Source of the DNA: Pseudomonas peradeniyensis
GTDB lineage: Bacteria; Pseudomonadota; Gammaproteobacteria; Pseudomonadales; Pseudomonadaceae
Reading direction: 5' to 3'
NCBI RefSeq assembly: GCF_014268935.2
Contig: NZ_JABWRJ020000002.1
Location: 248,001-312,000, forward strand
DNA: 64,000 nt
Part shown: positions 43,502-52,376 of the stretch, one piece after another
Layout of the letters: each line of letters opens with the position of its first letter
Position numbering within the stretch: position 1 is the stretch's first letter
Program-made: the position numbers and the translations under genes
Notes under the pieces: model-generated
What the model was told of the DNA's origin: nothing
The model's database searches: none
Seen by the model: only the letters and a program-made list of their open reading frames with translations

Positions 43502-44980
43502 ATGGGCAATCCACTAACGATCACCTTCGTGATCTACATTGCGGCAATGGTGCTGATCGGCTTCGCCGCCTATCGCTCCACCAAGAACCTTTCCGACTAT
43601 ATTCTCGGCGGCCGTAGTCTCGGCAGCGTGGTCACCGCGCTTTCCGCCGGCGCATCGGACATGAGCGGCTGGCTGTTGATGGGCCTGCCGGGCGCCATCT
43701 ACTTCGCGGGCCTTTCCGAGGCCTGGATCGCCATCGGCCTGACCGTCGGCGCCTACCTGAACTGGCTGTTCGTCGCCGGCCGTCTGCGTGTGCAGACCGA
43801 GCACAACGGTGACGCCTTGACCCTGCCGGACTACTTCTCCAGCCGTTTCGAAGACCAGACCGGCCTGCTGCGGATCATCTCGGCGATCGTCATCCTGGTG
43901 TTCTTCACCATTTACTGCGCCTCCGGGATCGTCGCCGGCGCCCGCCTGTTCGAAAGCACCTTCGACATGCCGTACGAGACCGCCCTGTGGGCCGGTGCCG
44001 CGGCCACCATCGCCTACACCTTCGTCGGTGGCTTCCTGGCGGTGAGCTGGACCGACACCGTGCAGGCCTCGCTGATGATCTTCGCGCTGATCCTCACCCC
44101 TATCATCGTGCTGATCTCCACCGGTGGTTTCGACACCACCTTCCTGGCGATCGAGGCGGTGAACCCGGCGCACTTCGACATGTTCAAGGGCGCGACCTTC
44201 ATCGGCATCATCTCGCTGATGGGCTGGGGCCTGGGCTACTTCGGCCAGCCGCACATCCTGGCGCGCTTCATGGCCGCCGACTCGGTCAAGTCGATCGCCA
44301 ACGCCCGCCGCATCTCCATGACCTGGATGATCCTGTGCCTGGGCGGCACCTGCGCCGTCGGCTTCTTCGGCATCGCCTACTTCTCGGCGCATCCTGACCT
44401 GGCGGGTCCGGTCACCGAGAACCACGAGCGCGTGTTCATCGAGCTGGCCAAGATCCTGTTCAACCCGTGGATCGCCGGTATCCTGCTGTCGGCCATCCTG
44501 GCCGCGGTGATGAGCACCCTGAGCTGCCAGCTGCTGGTGTGCTCCAGCGCCCTGACCGAAGACTTCTACAAGTCGTTCCTGCGCAAGAACGCCTCGCAGA
44601 CCGAGCTGGTCTGGGTCGGTCGCCTGATGGTCCTGGCCGTGGCCCTGATCGCCATCGCCATGGCCGCCAACCCCGAGAACCGTGTGCTGGGCCTGGTGGC
44701 CTACGCCTGGGCCGGCTTCGGTGCCGCCTTCGGTCCGGTGGTGCTGATCTCGGTGCTGTGGAAGGGCATGACCCGCAACGGCGCCCTGGCCGGTATCGTG
44801 GTCGGCGCACTGACCGTGATCCTGTGGAAGAACTACGTGGGCCTGGGTCTGTACGAGATCATTCCGGGCTTCCTGTTCGCCAGCATTGCCATCTTCGTGG
44901 TGAGCAAGCTGGGCAGCCCGTCGAACAGCATGGTTTCGCGTTTTGAAACCGCTGATGCGGCGTATCACGCTGACAAGTAA
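43502..44980 (+). CDS. putP: Sodium/proline symporter
   Basis: A 492-residue inner-membrane protein of the solute:sodium symporter family with about 13 hydrophobic segments. It imports proline with Na+. SAGASDMSGWLLMGLPGA is the family sodium/substrate motif, and GWGLGYFGQPHILARFMA a second hallmark of PutP. AAVMSTLSCQLLVCSSALTED carries the conserved Ser/Thr of the Na2 site. The ATG at 43502 follows CCAGGG and gives the usual N-terminus. It is divergent from putA, with shared operator sites. Confidence 0.96.
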   Translation: MGNPLTITFVIYIAAMVLIGFAAYRSTKNLSDYILGGRSLGSVVTALSAGASDMSGWLLMGLPGAIYFAGLSEAWIAIGLTVGAYLNWLFVAGRLRVQTEHNGDALTLPDYFSSRFEDQTGLLRIISAIVILVFFTIYCASGIVAGARLFESTFDMPYETALWAGAAATIAYTFVGGFLAVSWTDTVQASLMIFALILTPIIVLISTGGFDTTFLAIEAVNPAHFDMFKGATFIGIISLMGWGLGYFGQPHILARFMAADSVKSIANARRISMTWMILCLGGTCAVGFFGIAYFSAHPDLAGPVTENHERVFIELAKILFNPWIAGILLSAILAAVMSTLSCQLLVCSSALTEDFYKSFLRKNASQTELVWVGRLMVLAVALIAIAMAANPENRVLGLVAYAWAGFGAAFGPVVLISVLWKGMTRNGALAGIVVGALTVILWKNYVGLGLYEIIPGFLFASIAIFVVSKLGSPSNSMVSRFETADAAYHADK

Positions 44981-45003
44981 CGCCTGCTGAGCCGGCGTTA
45001 TCC

Positions 45004-45071
45004 CTATCGCGGGGCAAGCCCGCTCCCACGTGTCCTCGGGCATTTGTGGGAGTGGGCTTGCCCCGCGATGC
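45004..45071. repeat. REP pair
   Basis: REP units at 45004-45030 and 45044-45071 (GTGGGAGTGGGCTTGCC variant), inverted, between putP and rlmJ. Confidence 0.9.
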
Positions 45072-45122
45072 TTTTTGCCGACTGCAAGGCAAGGTAAACT
45101 TGGCGCCCCCGCAGGAGTCCTC

Positions 45123-45959
45123 ATGAACTATCGTCACGCCTTCCATGCCGGCAATCACGCCGACGTCCTCAAGCACATCGTGCTTACCCGCCTCATCGCC
45201 CTGATGTCGCGCAAGGAGCAGCCGTTCGCCTACATCGATACTCACGCTGGCCTGGGTCTCTACGACCTGCAGGGCGACCAGGCGAGCCGTACCGGCGAAT
45301 ACCTCGAGGGCGTGGCTCGCCTGTGGAACCGCGACGACCTGCCGGAAGCGACCGCCGACTACCTGCGCATCATCAAGCGCCTGAACCAGGATGGCGAGCT
45401 GCGCTACTACCCGGGCTCGCCGGAGCTGGCGCGCCGCCTGATGCGCCAGCAGGACCGTGCCCTGCTCAACGAGAAGCACCCTGAAGATGGGGCGCTGCTG
45501 AAGGAAAACATGAAAAAGGATCCGCGGGTCACCGTGCATCTGGGTGAGGGTTGGCATATCGCCCGGGCCCTGCTGCCAGTGCAGGAAAAGCGCGCGATCA
45601 TGCTGATCGACCCGCCGTTCGAGCAGGCCGACGAGCTCAAGCGCTGCACCGTGGCCATGAAAGAGGCGATCGGTCGCATGCGCCAGACTGTCGCGGCGAT
45701 CTGGTATCCGATCAAGGATCAGCGCTCGCTGACCCGCTTCTACCAGGACCTGACCAGCACCGGCGCGCCGAAGCTGCTGCGGGTCGAGCTCTACGTGCAC
45801 CACCAGGACAGCCCGCAGGGTCTGAACGGCTCGGGCCTGGCCATCGCTAACCCGCCATGGGGCCTGGAGGATGAGCTCAAGACTCTGCTGCCTTGGCTGG
45901 CCAAGGAGCTGGCTCAGACCGCCGGCAGCTTCCGCATGGACTGGCTGATCGCCGAATAG
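45123..45959 (+). CDS. rlmJ: 23S rRNA (adenine2030-N6)-methyltransferase
   Basis: RlmJ methylates N6 of A2030 in 23S rRNA using SAM. The 278-residue protein starts MNYRHAFHAGNHADVLKHIV, the family N-terminus, and YIDTHAGLGLYDL is the SAM motif. The catalytic motif is DPPFE in AIMLIDPPFEQADEL (D/N-PP-Y/F class). AGGAG lies 6 bases before the ATG. It is a single gene bounded by REP pairs on both sides. Confidence 0.95.
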   Translation: MNYRHAFHAGNHADVLKHIVLTRLIALMSRKEQPFAYIDTHAGLGLYDLQGDQASRTGEYLEGVARLWNRDDLPEATADYLRIIKRLNQDGELRYYPGSPELARRLMRQQDRALLNEKHPEDGALLKENMKKDPRVTVHLGEGWHIARALLPVQEKRAIMLIDPPFEQADELKRCTVAMKEAIGRMRQTVAAIWYPIKDQRSLTRFYQDLTSTGAPKLLRVELYVHHQDSPQGLNGSGLAIANPPWGLEDELKTLLPWLAKELAQTAGSFRMDWLIAE

Positions 45960-45977
45960 CCTAACGGCATTTGACCC

Positions 45978-46050
45978 TCGTGGGAGCGGGCTTGCCCCGC
46001 GATGGCGCCGGTGGATCCGCCGCTTTCGCGGGGCAAGCCCGCTCCCACGC
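45978..46050. repeat. REP pair upstream of the LPS core operon
   Basis: REP units at 45978-46005 and 46026-46050, inverted. They end 30 bases before the probable -10 (TATAAT) of the carbamoyltransferase gene. Confidence 0.9.
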
Positions 46051-46079
46051 GAGTGCATCGCGCCTGACCATCTTTGCGT

Positions 46080-46085
46080 TATAAT
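46080..46085 (+). promoter_or_regulatory. Probable -10 box of the core-modification operon
   Basis: A perfect TATAAT 70 bases before the wapO start. I find no good -35 at 16-18 bases; GCGT directly before it is a partial extended -10. Confidence 0.45.
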
Positions 46086-46155
46086 CCCGCCCTTTAGCCG
46101 CCATCCGCCCGAATGGCCGTTGGCGCACTTCATACCGATTTGAGAGGCTAGACCC

Positions 46156-47913
46156 TTGGCACTGACGATTCTTGGCCTGTCCGGCGCCCTTAGCCATGAC
46201 CCTTCCGCGGCCCTGTACATCGACGGCAAGCTGATTGCCGCCGCCGAAGAAGAGCGCTTCGTGCGTGACAAGCATGCGAAGAACCGCATGCCCTACGAGT
46301 CGGCGAAGTTCTGCCTGGAGCAGGCCGGCATCAAACCGTCGGACGTCGACGTGGTGGCCATTCCGTTCGCCCCGATCAGCCTGTTCGGCAAGGCCCGCTG
46401 GCACTACGCCAAGCGCTACTGGTACGCCCCGGATCGCGCCCTCGACGCGCTGCTGATGGGCAACCGCCGCTACAAGCGCTACCGCAAGAAGATCGTCTGG
46501 TGCCTGGAGCAACTGGGCTTCGATCCGAAGAAGATCAAGATCGAGCCGGTCGAGCACCACCTGGCTCACGCCTCCAGCGCCTACCACTGCTCGGGTTTCA
46601 AAGAGAAAACCGCGATCCTCGGTATCGACGGCAAGGGCGAATACGCCACAACCTTCTTCGGCTACGGCGAAAACGGCAAGATCCACAAGATCAAGGAATT
46701 CTTCGATCCGGACTCGCTGGGCGGCCTGTATGGCGCGATCACCGAGTTCCTCGGCTTCGAGATGCTCGATGGCGAGTTCAAGGTCATGGGCATGGCGCCA
46801 TATGGCGACGCCAGCAAGTATGACTTCTCGCGCCTGGCCAGCTTCGAAAACGGCGAGCTGGTGATCAACACCGAATACGCCAACGTCATCGGCCTGCGCC
46901 GTTATAAAGAGAAGGGCAAGGGCTTCTACTTCTCGCCCAAGCTGATCGAATGGCTGGGTCCGAAGCGCGAAGGCGATATCGCCGACGAGCCGTACATCCA
47001 CTACGCCGCCAGCATGCAGGCGCTGTTCGAGAAGCTGGCCCTGCAGATGATCGACCATTACCTGGGCGACACGCTGAAAGAGACCGGCAAGCTGGCCTTC
47101 GCCGGCGGCTGCGCGCTGAACGTCAAGCTGAACCAGAAGATCATCGCCCGCGATGATGTGAAGGAGCTGTTCGTCCAGCCTGCGTCCGGCGACGCCGGTA
47201 CTGCGGTAGGTGCCGCAGCCTACGTTTCCCACGCCCGTGGCGTGCCGGTCGAGAAGATGGAGCACGTCTACCTCGGCCCTTCGTTCTCCAACGAGGACGT
47301 GATCGCCGCCTGCGCCCGTCACCCGAACGCGCCGAAATGGCGCAAGATCGACGACATGCCGCAACGCATCGCCAAGATCATGGTCGACGGCAACCCGGTG
47401 GCCTGGTTCCAGGGGCGCATGGAGTTCGGTCCGCGTGCCCTGGGCGGCCGCTCGATCATCGGTTGCCCGAGCGTGCCGGGCGTGGCCAACCGCATCAACG
47501 AGCAGATCAAGTTCCGCGAACGCTGGAGACCTTTCTGCCCGTCGATGCTCGACACCGTCGGGCCGCAGATGATCAAGGTCGATCACCCTGCGCCGTTCAT
47601 GACCTTCACCTTCGAAGTCGCCGAAGAGTGGAAGACCCGCGTGCCGGAAGTGGTCCACGAGGACGGCACTTCGCGCGCCCAGGTGCTCAAGCGCGAGTAC
47701 AACCCGCGCTACTACGACATGATGAAGGCGCTGGAAGACCTGACCGGCAACGGTGTGTCGCTGAACACCTCGCTGAACCGCCGCGGTGAACCCATGATCT
47801 GCTCGCCGACCGACGCCCTGAACATGTTCTTCGGCTCGGACCTGCAGTACCTGATCATGGAAGACATCCTGGTGGTCAAGGAAGGCGCCGCGCCGTATGA
47901 CCAGCCGCTCTGA
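46156..47913 (+). CDS. wapO: LPS-core carbamoyltransferase (NodU/CmcH family)
   Basis: A 585-residue carbamoyltransferase that would move a carbamoyl group from carbamoyl phosphate to a sugar hydroxyl, via carbamoyl-AMP. LSGALSHDPSAAL, EHHLAHASSAYH and LGIDGKGEY form the Kae1-like domain, and GGCALNVKLN follows. EFGPRALGGRSIIG opens the YrdC-like C-terminal part. In P. aeruginosa the syntenic WapO adds the 7-O-carbamoyl group to inner-core heptose; I infer the same role here. The TTG at 46156 has GAGG 8 bases before it. It overlaps the next gene by 17 bases, heading a coupled operon. Confidence 0.85.
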   Translation: MALTILGLSGALSHDPSAALYIDGKLIAAAEEERFVRDKHAKNRMPYESAKFCLEQAGIKPSDVDVVAIPFAPISLFGKARWHYAKRYWYAPDRALDALLMGNRRYKRYRKKIVWCLEQLGFDPKKIKIEPVEHHLAHASSAYHCSGFKEKTAILGIDGKGEYATTFFGYGENGKIHKIKEFFDPDSLGGLYGAITEFLGFEMLDGEFKVMGMAPYGDASKYDFSRLASFENGELVINTEYANVIGLRRYKEKGKGFYFSPKLIEWLGPKREGDIADEPYIHYAASMQALFEKLALQMIDHYLGDTLKETGKLAFAGGCALNVKLNQKIIARDDVKELFVQPASGDAGTAVGAAAYVSHARGVPVEKMEHVYLGPSFSNEDVIAACARHPNAPKWRKIDDMPQRIAKIMVDGNPVAWFQGRMEFGPRALGGRSIIGCPSVPGVANRINEQIKFRERWRPFCPSMLDTVGPQMIKVDHPAPFMTFTFEVAEEWKTRVPEVVHEDGTSRAQVLKREYNPRYYDMMKALEDLTGNGVSLNTSLNRRGEPMICSPTDALNMFFGSDLQYLIMEDILVVKEGAAPYDQPL

Positions 47914-49027
47914 ACCGCGCATCCTGCAGTTCTGCCATGGCTATGACGGGCCGTTCCTCGATTGTGCCCGTCAATACGCCAGCCTGTTCCAGGGCAGCGG
48001 CTACAAGGTCACTACCGTGTTCCTCACCGGGGCAGCCGACGCGCAGGTAGCGGTCGGCTGTGCCTCGGACGAAGTGCTGTTTCTCGAGTTCAGCTCCAAG
48101 GCCGTGCGTGGCCTGAAGCTGGGCGCGATCCGCGCGCTGCGCAAGATCGCCGCGCAGCGCAATTTCAGCTTTTGCATCGCCCATCGCTTCAAGCCGATCT
48201 ATGTCGCGCTGCTCGGGACCGGCCTGCCGGTGATCGGCGTGCACCATGCCTTCGGTGATTACGAGCGCAAAGGGCGGCGGCTGTTCGCCAATCTGTTCCG
48301 CAAGCGCCTGAGCCTGCTCGGTGTGTCGGACGCGGTGCGTGACGACATGCGTCGCTGCCTGGGCTCGTGGCCAGCCGAGCGTATCCAGACCCTGTACAAC
48401 CGCATCGACGTCGAGGCACTGCAGGCCAGCCTGGTGCCGCGTGACGAGGCGCGGCGTGCCTTGGGCCTGGATGAGCGGGCCTGGGTGGTCGGCAACGTCG
48501 GTCGCCTGCATCCGGACAAGGACCAGGCCACGCTGCTGCGTGGTTTCGCCGAAGCCTTGCCGGGGTTGCCGGCCGGTGCGCGCCTGGCGATCCTGGGCAA
48601 GGGCCGTCTCGAGGCGAAACTCAAGGCCATGGCTGCCGAGTTGGGCATCGCCGGGCAGGTCGACTTCCTCGGCCAGGTGCCGGATGCCCGCCGCTATTTC
48701 CGCGCTTTCGATCTGTTCGCTCTGAGCTCCGATCATGAGCCGTTCGGCATGGTCCTGCTTGAGGCCATGGTCGCCGGCGTACCGGTGCTGGCCACCGCCT
48801 GTGGCGGTGCCCGGGAAGTGGTCGAGGGCGTGGGTGTGCTGTTCCCGCTGGGCGATGCCGCGCAGCTGGCCCAGGGCCTGAAGCACATGGCCGGCCTGGA
48901 TGCGCAACAGCGCGAGGCATGCGCCGGGCATATGCTGCAGCGCCTGCAGCAGCGCTTCAGCGACCAGGCGGTGCGGGATGCCTTCTGGCAATTGCCGCAA
49001 GTCCGCGCGCTGGTGGCGGAGGCCTGA
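47897..49027 (+). CDS. LPS core glycosyltransferase, family 4 (WapH-like)
   Basis: A 376-residue GT-B enzyme. GNVGRLHPDKDQATLLRGFA and the donor-binding EPFGMVLLEAM (E-x7-E motif) are the GT4 hallmarks. The N-terminal half binds the acceptor (LQFCHGYDGPFLDCARQYA). It starts inside the end of the carbamoyltransferase gene and its stop shares a base with the next start. The position matches PA5004 (wapH) of P. aeruginosa, so transfer of a core sugar is likely, but donor and linkage are unknown. Confidence 0.82.
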   Translation: MTSRSEPRILQFCHGYDGPFLDCARQYASLFQGSGYKVTTVFLTGAADAQVAVGCASDEVLFLEFSSKAVRGLKLGAIRALRKIAAQRNFSFCIAHRFKPIYVALLGTGLPVIGVHHAFGDYERKGRRLFANLFRKRLSLLGVSDAVRDDMRRCLGSWPAERIQTLYNRIDVEALQASLVPRDEARRALGLDERAWVVGNVGRLHPDKDQATLLRGFAEALPGLPAGARLAILGKGRLEAKLKAMAAELGIAGQVDFLGQVPDARRYFRAFDLFALSSDHEPFGMVLLEAMVAGVPVLATACGGAREVVEGVGVLFPLGDAAQLAQGLKHMAGLDAQQREACAGHMLQRLQQRFSDQAVRDAFWQLPQVRALVAEA

Positions 49028-49923
49028 TGCTCAATCATCTCAAGGCCTGGCGCGAACGCGGCTGGCAAGTGATCGACGCGGCCGCCTACAACGACGCCTG
49101 GCAACGTCATGGCGGCAGTGTCGCCACGCACCCGTTGGTGATCGAGCAACTGGCGGACCTGGCCGGGATTCCGGTGCGTTACCTGGGCTGGTTCCAGGGC
49201 ACCGAGCTCAAGGCCGCGCTGCCGACCTGGGGGCGCCACCTGGCGCTGTCCAAGGACGTGCTCAAACGCGAAGGCAAGAAAGGCCTGTTCGACCTGGGCA
49301 ATGCCGAGATCATCCTGCCGGCCGCCGCCGATGCCGGGGCGCCGCTGCGCCACGCCGGTCGCTACCTGTCGGAGTTGAACCAGGGCCGTTTCGCCGGCCT
49401 GAAGGCGCAACCCGAGCAGTTGGCCATGGCACGTCCCCACGAGGACCTGTCGAAGAAGTTCCGCTACAACCAGCGTCGTGAGCTGCGCCTGCTGGAAGAG
49501 GCGGGCGGTCAGGTGCGACCGATCGGCGATTTCACGGCAGCCGAGATCGCCGCGATGTACTGTGACTTGTTCCAGCGTCGCTGGGGCTTCCCGGCCACCG
49601 GCGCGGCCCACATGGCCGAGGTGGTCGAGCGCCTGCGCGAGCTGCTGATCGGTTCGGTGCTGTTCCTCGATGGGGCGCCCATCGCCATTCAGCTGGTGTA
49701 TCGCGTCGAGGCGCCGCAGTGGATCAGCGTCGAATACGTCAACGGTGGTGTCGACCCTGAAACCAAGGCCTTCAGCCCTGGGAGCGTATTGAGCTTCCTC
49801 AACACCCAGTCTGCCTGGGAGGATGCCACGGCACGCGGCAAGGCGCTGCGGTTCTCGTTCGGTCGTGCGGACCGAGAGTACAAGGACCGTTGGTGCAACC
49901 CTGTACCGGTGTTTCAGTCGTGA
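49027..49923 (+). CDS. Mig-14-like GNAT/FemAB-fold protein
   Basis: A 298-residue protein. The region KKFRYNQRRELRLLEEAGGQV to SVLFLDGAPIAIQLVYRVE and YVNGGVDPETKAFSPGSVLSFL follows the GNAT/FemAB-like fold seen in Mig-14 proteins. Mig-14 contributes to cationic antimicrobial peptide tolerance in Salmonella, and the syntenic PA5003 is its P. aeruginosa homologue. The biochemical reaction is not known; modification of LPS core is an inference from the operon. Its ATG overlaps the preceding stop (TGATG), and its own stop overlaps the DnpA-like start. Confidence 0.72.
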   Translation: MLNHLKAWRERGWQVIDAAAYNDAWQRHGGSVATHPLVIEQLADLAGIPVRYLGWFQGTELKAALPTWGRHLALSKDVLKREGKKGLFDLGNAEIILPAAADAGAPLRHAGRYLSELNQGRFAGLKAQPEQLAMARPHEDLSKKFRYNQRRELRLLEEAGGQVRPIGDFTAAEIAAMYCDLFQRRWGFPATGAAHMAEVVERLRELLIGSVLFLDGAPIAIQLVYRVEAPQWISVEYVNGGVDPETKAFSPGSVLSFLNTQSAWEDATARGKALRFSFGRADREYKDRWCNPVPVFQS

Positions 49924-51323
49924 GCCGCAAGCAGCAGTTGCTCAAGCGCCACCGGCGCAACAAGCGCCTGGGGCTGCTGGTGGGCCTGCTGCTGCTGGTC
50001 GCGTTGGGCGTGTTCGGCGCGTGGTGGTTGCCGCTGTTGTTGCTGCCGCTGCTGTGGGTGGCGCACGAGGCCTGGCTCGCCGATCACCTGTTCTACTCGC
50101 CGGGCGAAGACTATGCCTACCGTTTTGCCAAGGACACTCGCGAAGTCGCAGCGAGCCTGCAGGGCGACCTGCTGCAAACCGATGTTGCACTGCAAGGTGG
50201 CGAGACCCTGATTCTTGAAATCGGCATTCGTAGCAGTTGGCTCGGGCGCTTCCTTGATCCTCGCGTCGAGCTGCTGGCGGGGACCGCCAGCGACGTGCAA
50301 ACGTTCGAGCGTGGCGTCAAAGGGGTGCGTTTCCTCAATCTGACCGGGTTGGCCGAACCGTTGGCGGCCGGCACGTTGCGCCTGCGTGGTCGGCATTGCC
50401 GATTGCAGGGATCTCCGCGCCTGTGGATAACTCCGGCGGTCGAACTGCGCAAACGCCGAGTGATGGTCATCGCTCCCCATGCCGATGACGCCGAACTGGC
50501 GGCCTACGGCCTCTACAGCCAGGCCGACGAAGCCTGGGTGGTCACCCTGACTGCCGGTGAGATCGAGGCCGAACACTACCAGGCCATGGGCCTGGCCAAG
50601 GCCGCGGCGGCCAGGCTGAAGGGGCGGTTGCGCGCCTGGGACAGCATTGCCGTGCCACGTTGGGCCGGCGTGCCGGAGTCGCGCTGCGTGCAGCTGGGCT
50701 ACTTCTGCCTGCAATTACCAGTCATGCAGGCTGCGCCGGATCTGCCGGTGGGCTCGCGTGAAGCCGACCTTGCCGACATCCGTCCCTTCCGCCGTTTCAA
50801 TCCGTTCCCGCTGCCGGCCGATGTCGATGGTGCGCCGACCTGGCACAACCTGCTGGCCGACCTGCGTGCCCTGTTCGAGATGGCCCGGCCCCAGGTGCTG
50901 GTGATGCCGCATCCGGTGCTCGATCCGCACCCGGACCACATCTGTGCGCAGGCCGCTGTGCTCGAGGCGCTGCAAGGCCTGGCGTGGCAGCCCGAAACGT
51001 TGTTGTGCTACGCCAACCACCTGCATGACAACGACCGCTGGCCGATGGGCGAGAGCGGAGATGGCGTGGCCCTGCCGCCGCAGCTGCAAGCCGCCGAAGC
51101 CTGGGCACCCTGCAGCCTGGTGCTGGATATCGACACCCAGCGCGACAAGGCCATGGCCCTGGGCATGATGCATGACCTGCAACCTGCGCCCCCCTTCAAG
51201 CGCCGCCTGCGCCGTGCGTTGCAACGCTGGCTGGCAGGGCGCCGCCCATCGCCGTACGGAGAGAACGAATTCTTCCGCAAGGCGGTGCGCCGACATGAAC
51301 TGTTCTGGCGTCGCGACCTGTGA
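49920..51323 (+). CDS. dnpA: PIG-L family de-N-acetylase (DnpA-like)
   Basis: A 467-residue protein. A hydrophobic N-terminal segment (about 17-48) anchors it in the inner membrane. An 80-180 beta-rich region follows, then the LmbE/PIG-L zinc deacetylase domain with VIAPHADDAELAAYG (His187, Asp189, Asp190) and the later DPHPDH ligand. The syntenic PA5002 (DnpA) of P. aeruginosa is a deacetylase linked to fluoroquinolone persistence and thought to act on LPS core. The GTG at 49920 lies in GTGA with the preceding stop and is preferred to the ATG at 49890. The substrate has not been proven. Confidence 0.85.
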   Translation: MSRKQQLLKRHRRNKRLGLLVGLLLLVALGVFGAWWLPLLLLPLLWVAHEAWLADHLFYSPGEDYAYRFAKDTREVAASLQGDLLQTDVALQGGETLILEIGIRSSWLGRFLDPRVELLAGTASDVQTFERGVKGVRFLNLTGLAEPLAAGTLRLRGRHCRLQGSPRLWITPAVELRKRRVMVIAPHADDAELAAYGLYSQADEAWVVTLTAGEIEAEHYQAMGLAKAAAARLKGRLRAWDSIAVPRWAGVPESRCVQLGYFCLQLPVMQAAPDLPVGSREADLADIRPFRRFNPFPLPADVDGAPTWHNLLADLRALFEMARPQVLVMPHPVLDPHPDHICAQAAVLEALQGLAWQPETLLCYANHLHDNDRWPMGESGDGVALPPQLQAAEAWAPCSLVLDIDTQRDKAMALGMMHDLQPAPPFKRRLRRALQRWLAGRRPSPYGENEFFRKAVRRHELFWRRDL

Positions 51324-51339
51324 GCGCCCAAGGAAAGCA

Positions 51340-52296
51340 ATGAAAGTCCTATTTCTGGTGCAGAAGGAACAACGGGCGATTCTCGACCGCCTGTACGACG
51401 GCGTCGCGGCCAACTGCGACTGCGATCTGCGTTGGCTGAGCGACGAGGACCAGCGCAACCTGCGTCGCTACTTCAAGCGGGAAGTGGACGTCACGCGCTA
51501 CGACCGTATCGTGTTCTTCCTGCGATTCAAGCAGGAAATCCGTCAGGTCGCGTTCATCCGCAGCGTTCCCAACCTGGTGATCCTCGAGCACGACGCGTAC
51601 CAGAACTACATACCCTGCAAATACACGGGCAAGTTCAGCGAGCATTACCGTCAACTGCCTTGGGCCCGAGTCATCAGCTCAGGCTATATGGTCAGCGAGC
51701 GCCTGCGCCAGGAAGGCTTCGACGCGGTGTTCGTGCCCAAGGGCTACGACGAACAACTGCTGGCCGACCAGGGACGCGAACGCGATATCGAGCTGGCATT
51801 CGTCGGCAGCACCAAGAGTGTCGCCTACAGTGGCCGCAAAGCCTTGCTGGATGAGTTGGGGCAGGTGGAGAACCTCGTGGTCACCCGTACCAAGTCGGGC
51901 GAGGATTATTGCAATACCCTCAACCGTATCCGCTTTTTCGTCAGTGCCGACGTCGGCATGGGCGAGTACATGATCAAGAACTTCGAGGCGATGGCCTGCG
52001 GATGCGTATTGCTGGCCTACGACCAGGGCGAAGCCGAGAACCGCGCGCTGGGACTCGAGGACATGCGCAACGTGGTGTTGTATGACAGCATCCCGACGCT
52101 GCAGGCCAAGCTGCGTCAGTTACGCGAGGATCCGGCGCTGGCGGCGTTCATCGCTGGCAATGGGCGTGAGCTGGCCACTGCGCGCTTCAGTTTCGCGGCC
52201 GTGGGCCGAAGCATTGTCGAGCACATGGTGCCTGCACTGCGAGCGCATCCGCCGCTGACCACCTGGCAGCGCTTGCGTTTGTGGCTCGGGTTCTGA
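51340..52296 (+). CDS. CgeB-like glycosyltransferase
   Basis: A 318-residue protein with a GT-B-like end. FVGSTKSVAYSGRKALLDEL, then MIKNFEAMACGCVLLAYDQG resembles the donor-binding half of CgeB/DUF3880 glycosyltransferases, where the Glu-rich FEAMACGC loop contacts the nucleotide sugar. The first half (MKVLFLVQKEQRAIL) has no clear match. AAGGAAA precedes the ATG, 16 bases after the deacetylase gene. The position corresponds to PA5001. Donor and acceptor are unknown. Confidence 0.75.
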   Translation: MKVLFLVQKEQRAILDRLYDGVAANCDCDLRWLSDEDQRNLRRYFKREVDVTRYDRIVFFLRFKQEIRQVAFIRSVPNLVILEHDAYQNYIPCKYTGKFSEHYRQLPWARVISSGYMVSERLRQEGFDAVFVPKGYDEQLLADQGRERDIELAFVGSTKSVAYSGRKALLDELGQVENLVVTRTKSGEDYCNTLNRIRFFVSADVGMGEYMIKNFEAMACGCVLLAYDQGEAENRALGLEDMRNVVLYDSIPTLQAKLRQLREDPALAAFIAGNGRELATARFSFAAVGRSIVEHMVPALRAHPPLTTWQRLRLWLGF

Positions 52297-52376
52297 CGTA
52301 GATTCGAGCAAGACTACGCGATCAGCAAAACGGCTGGCTTCAAGGCCCACCGAATCATCAAAGGGGCGTTACGCCG

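Noticed and set aside
45961..47922. 653-codon open frame opposite wapO
   Set aside because: Antisense shadow of the carbamoyltransferase that also crosses a REP pair.
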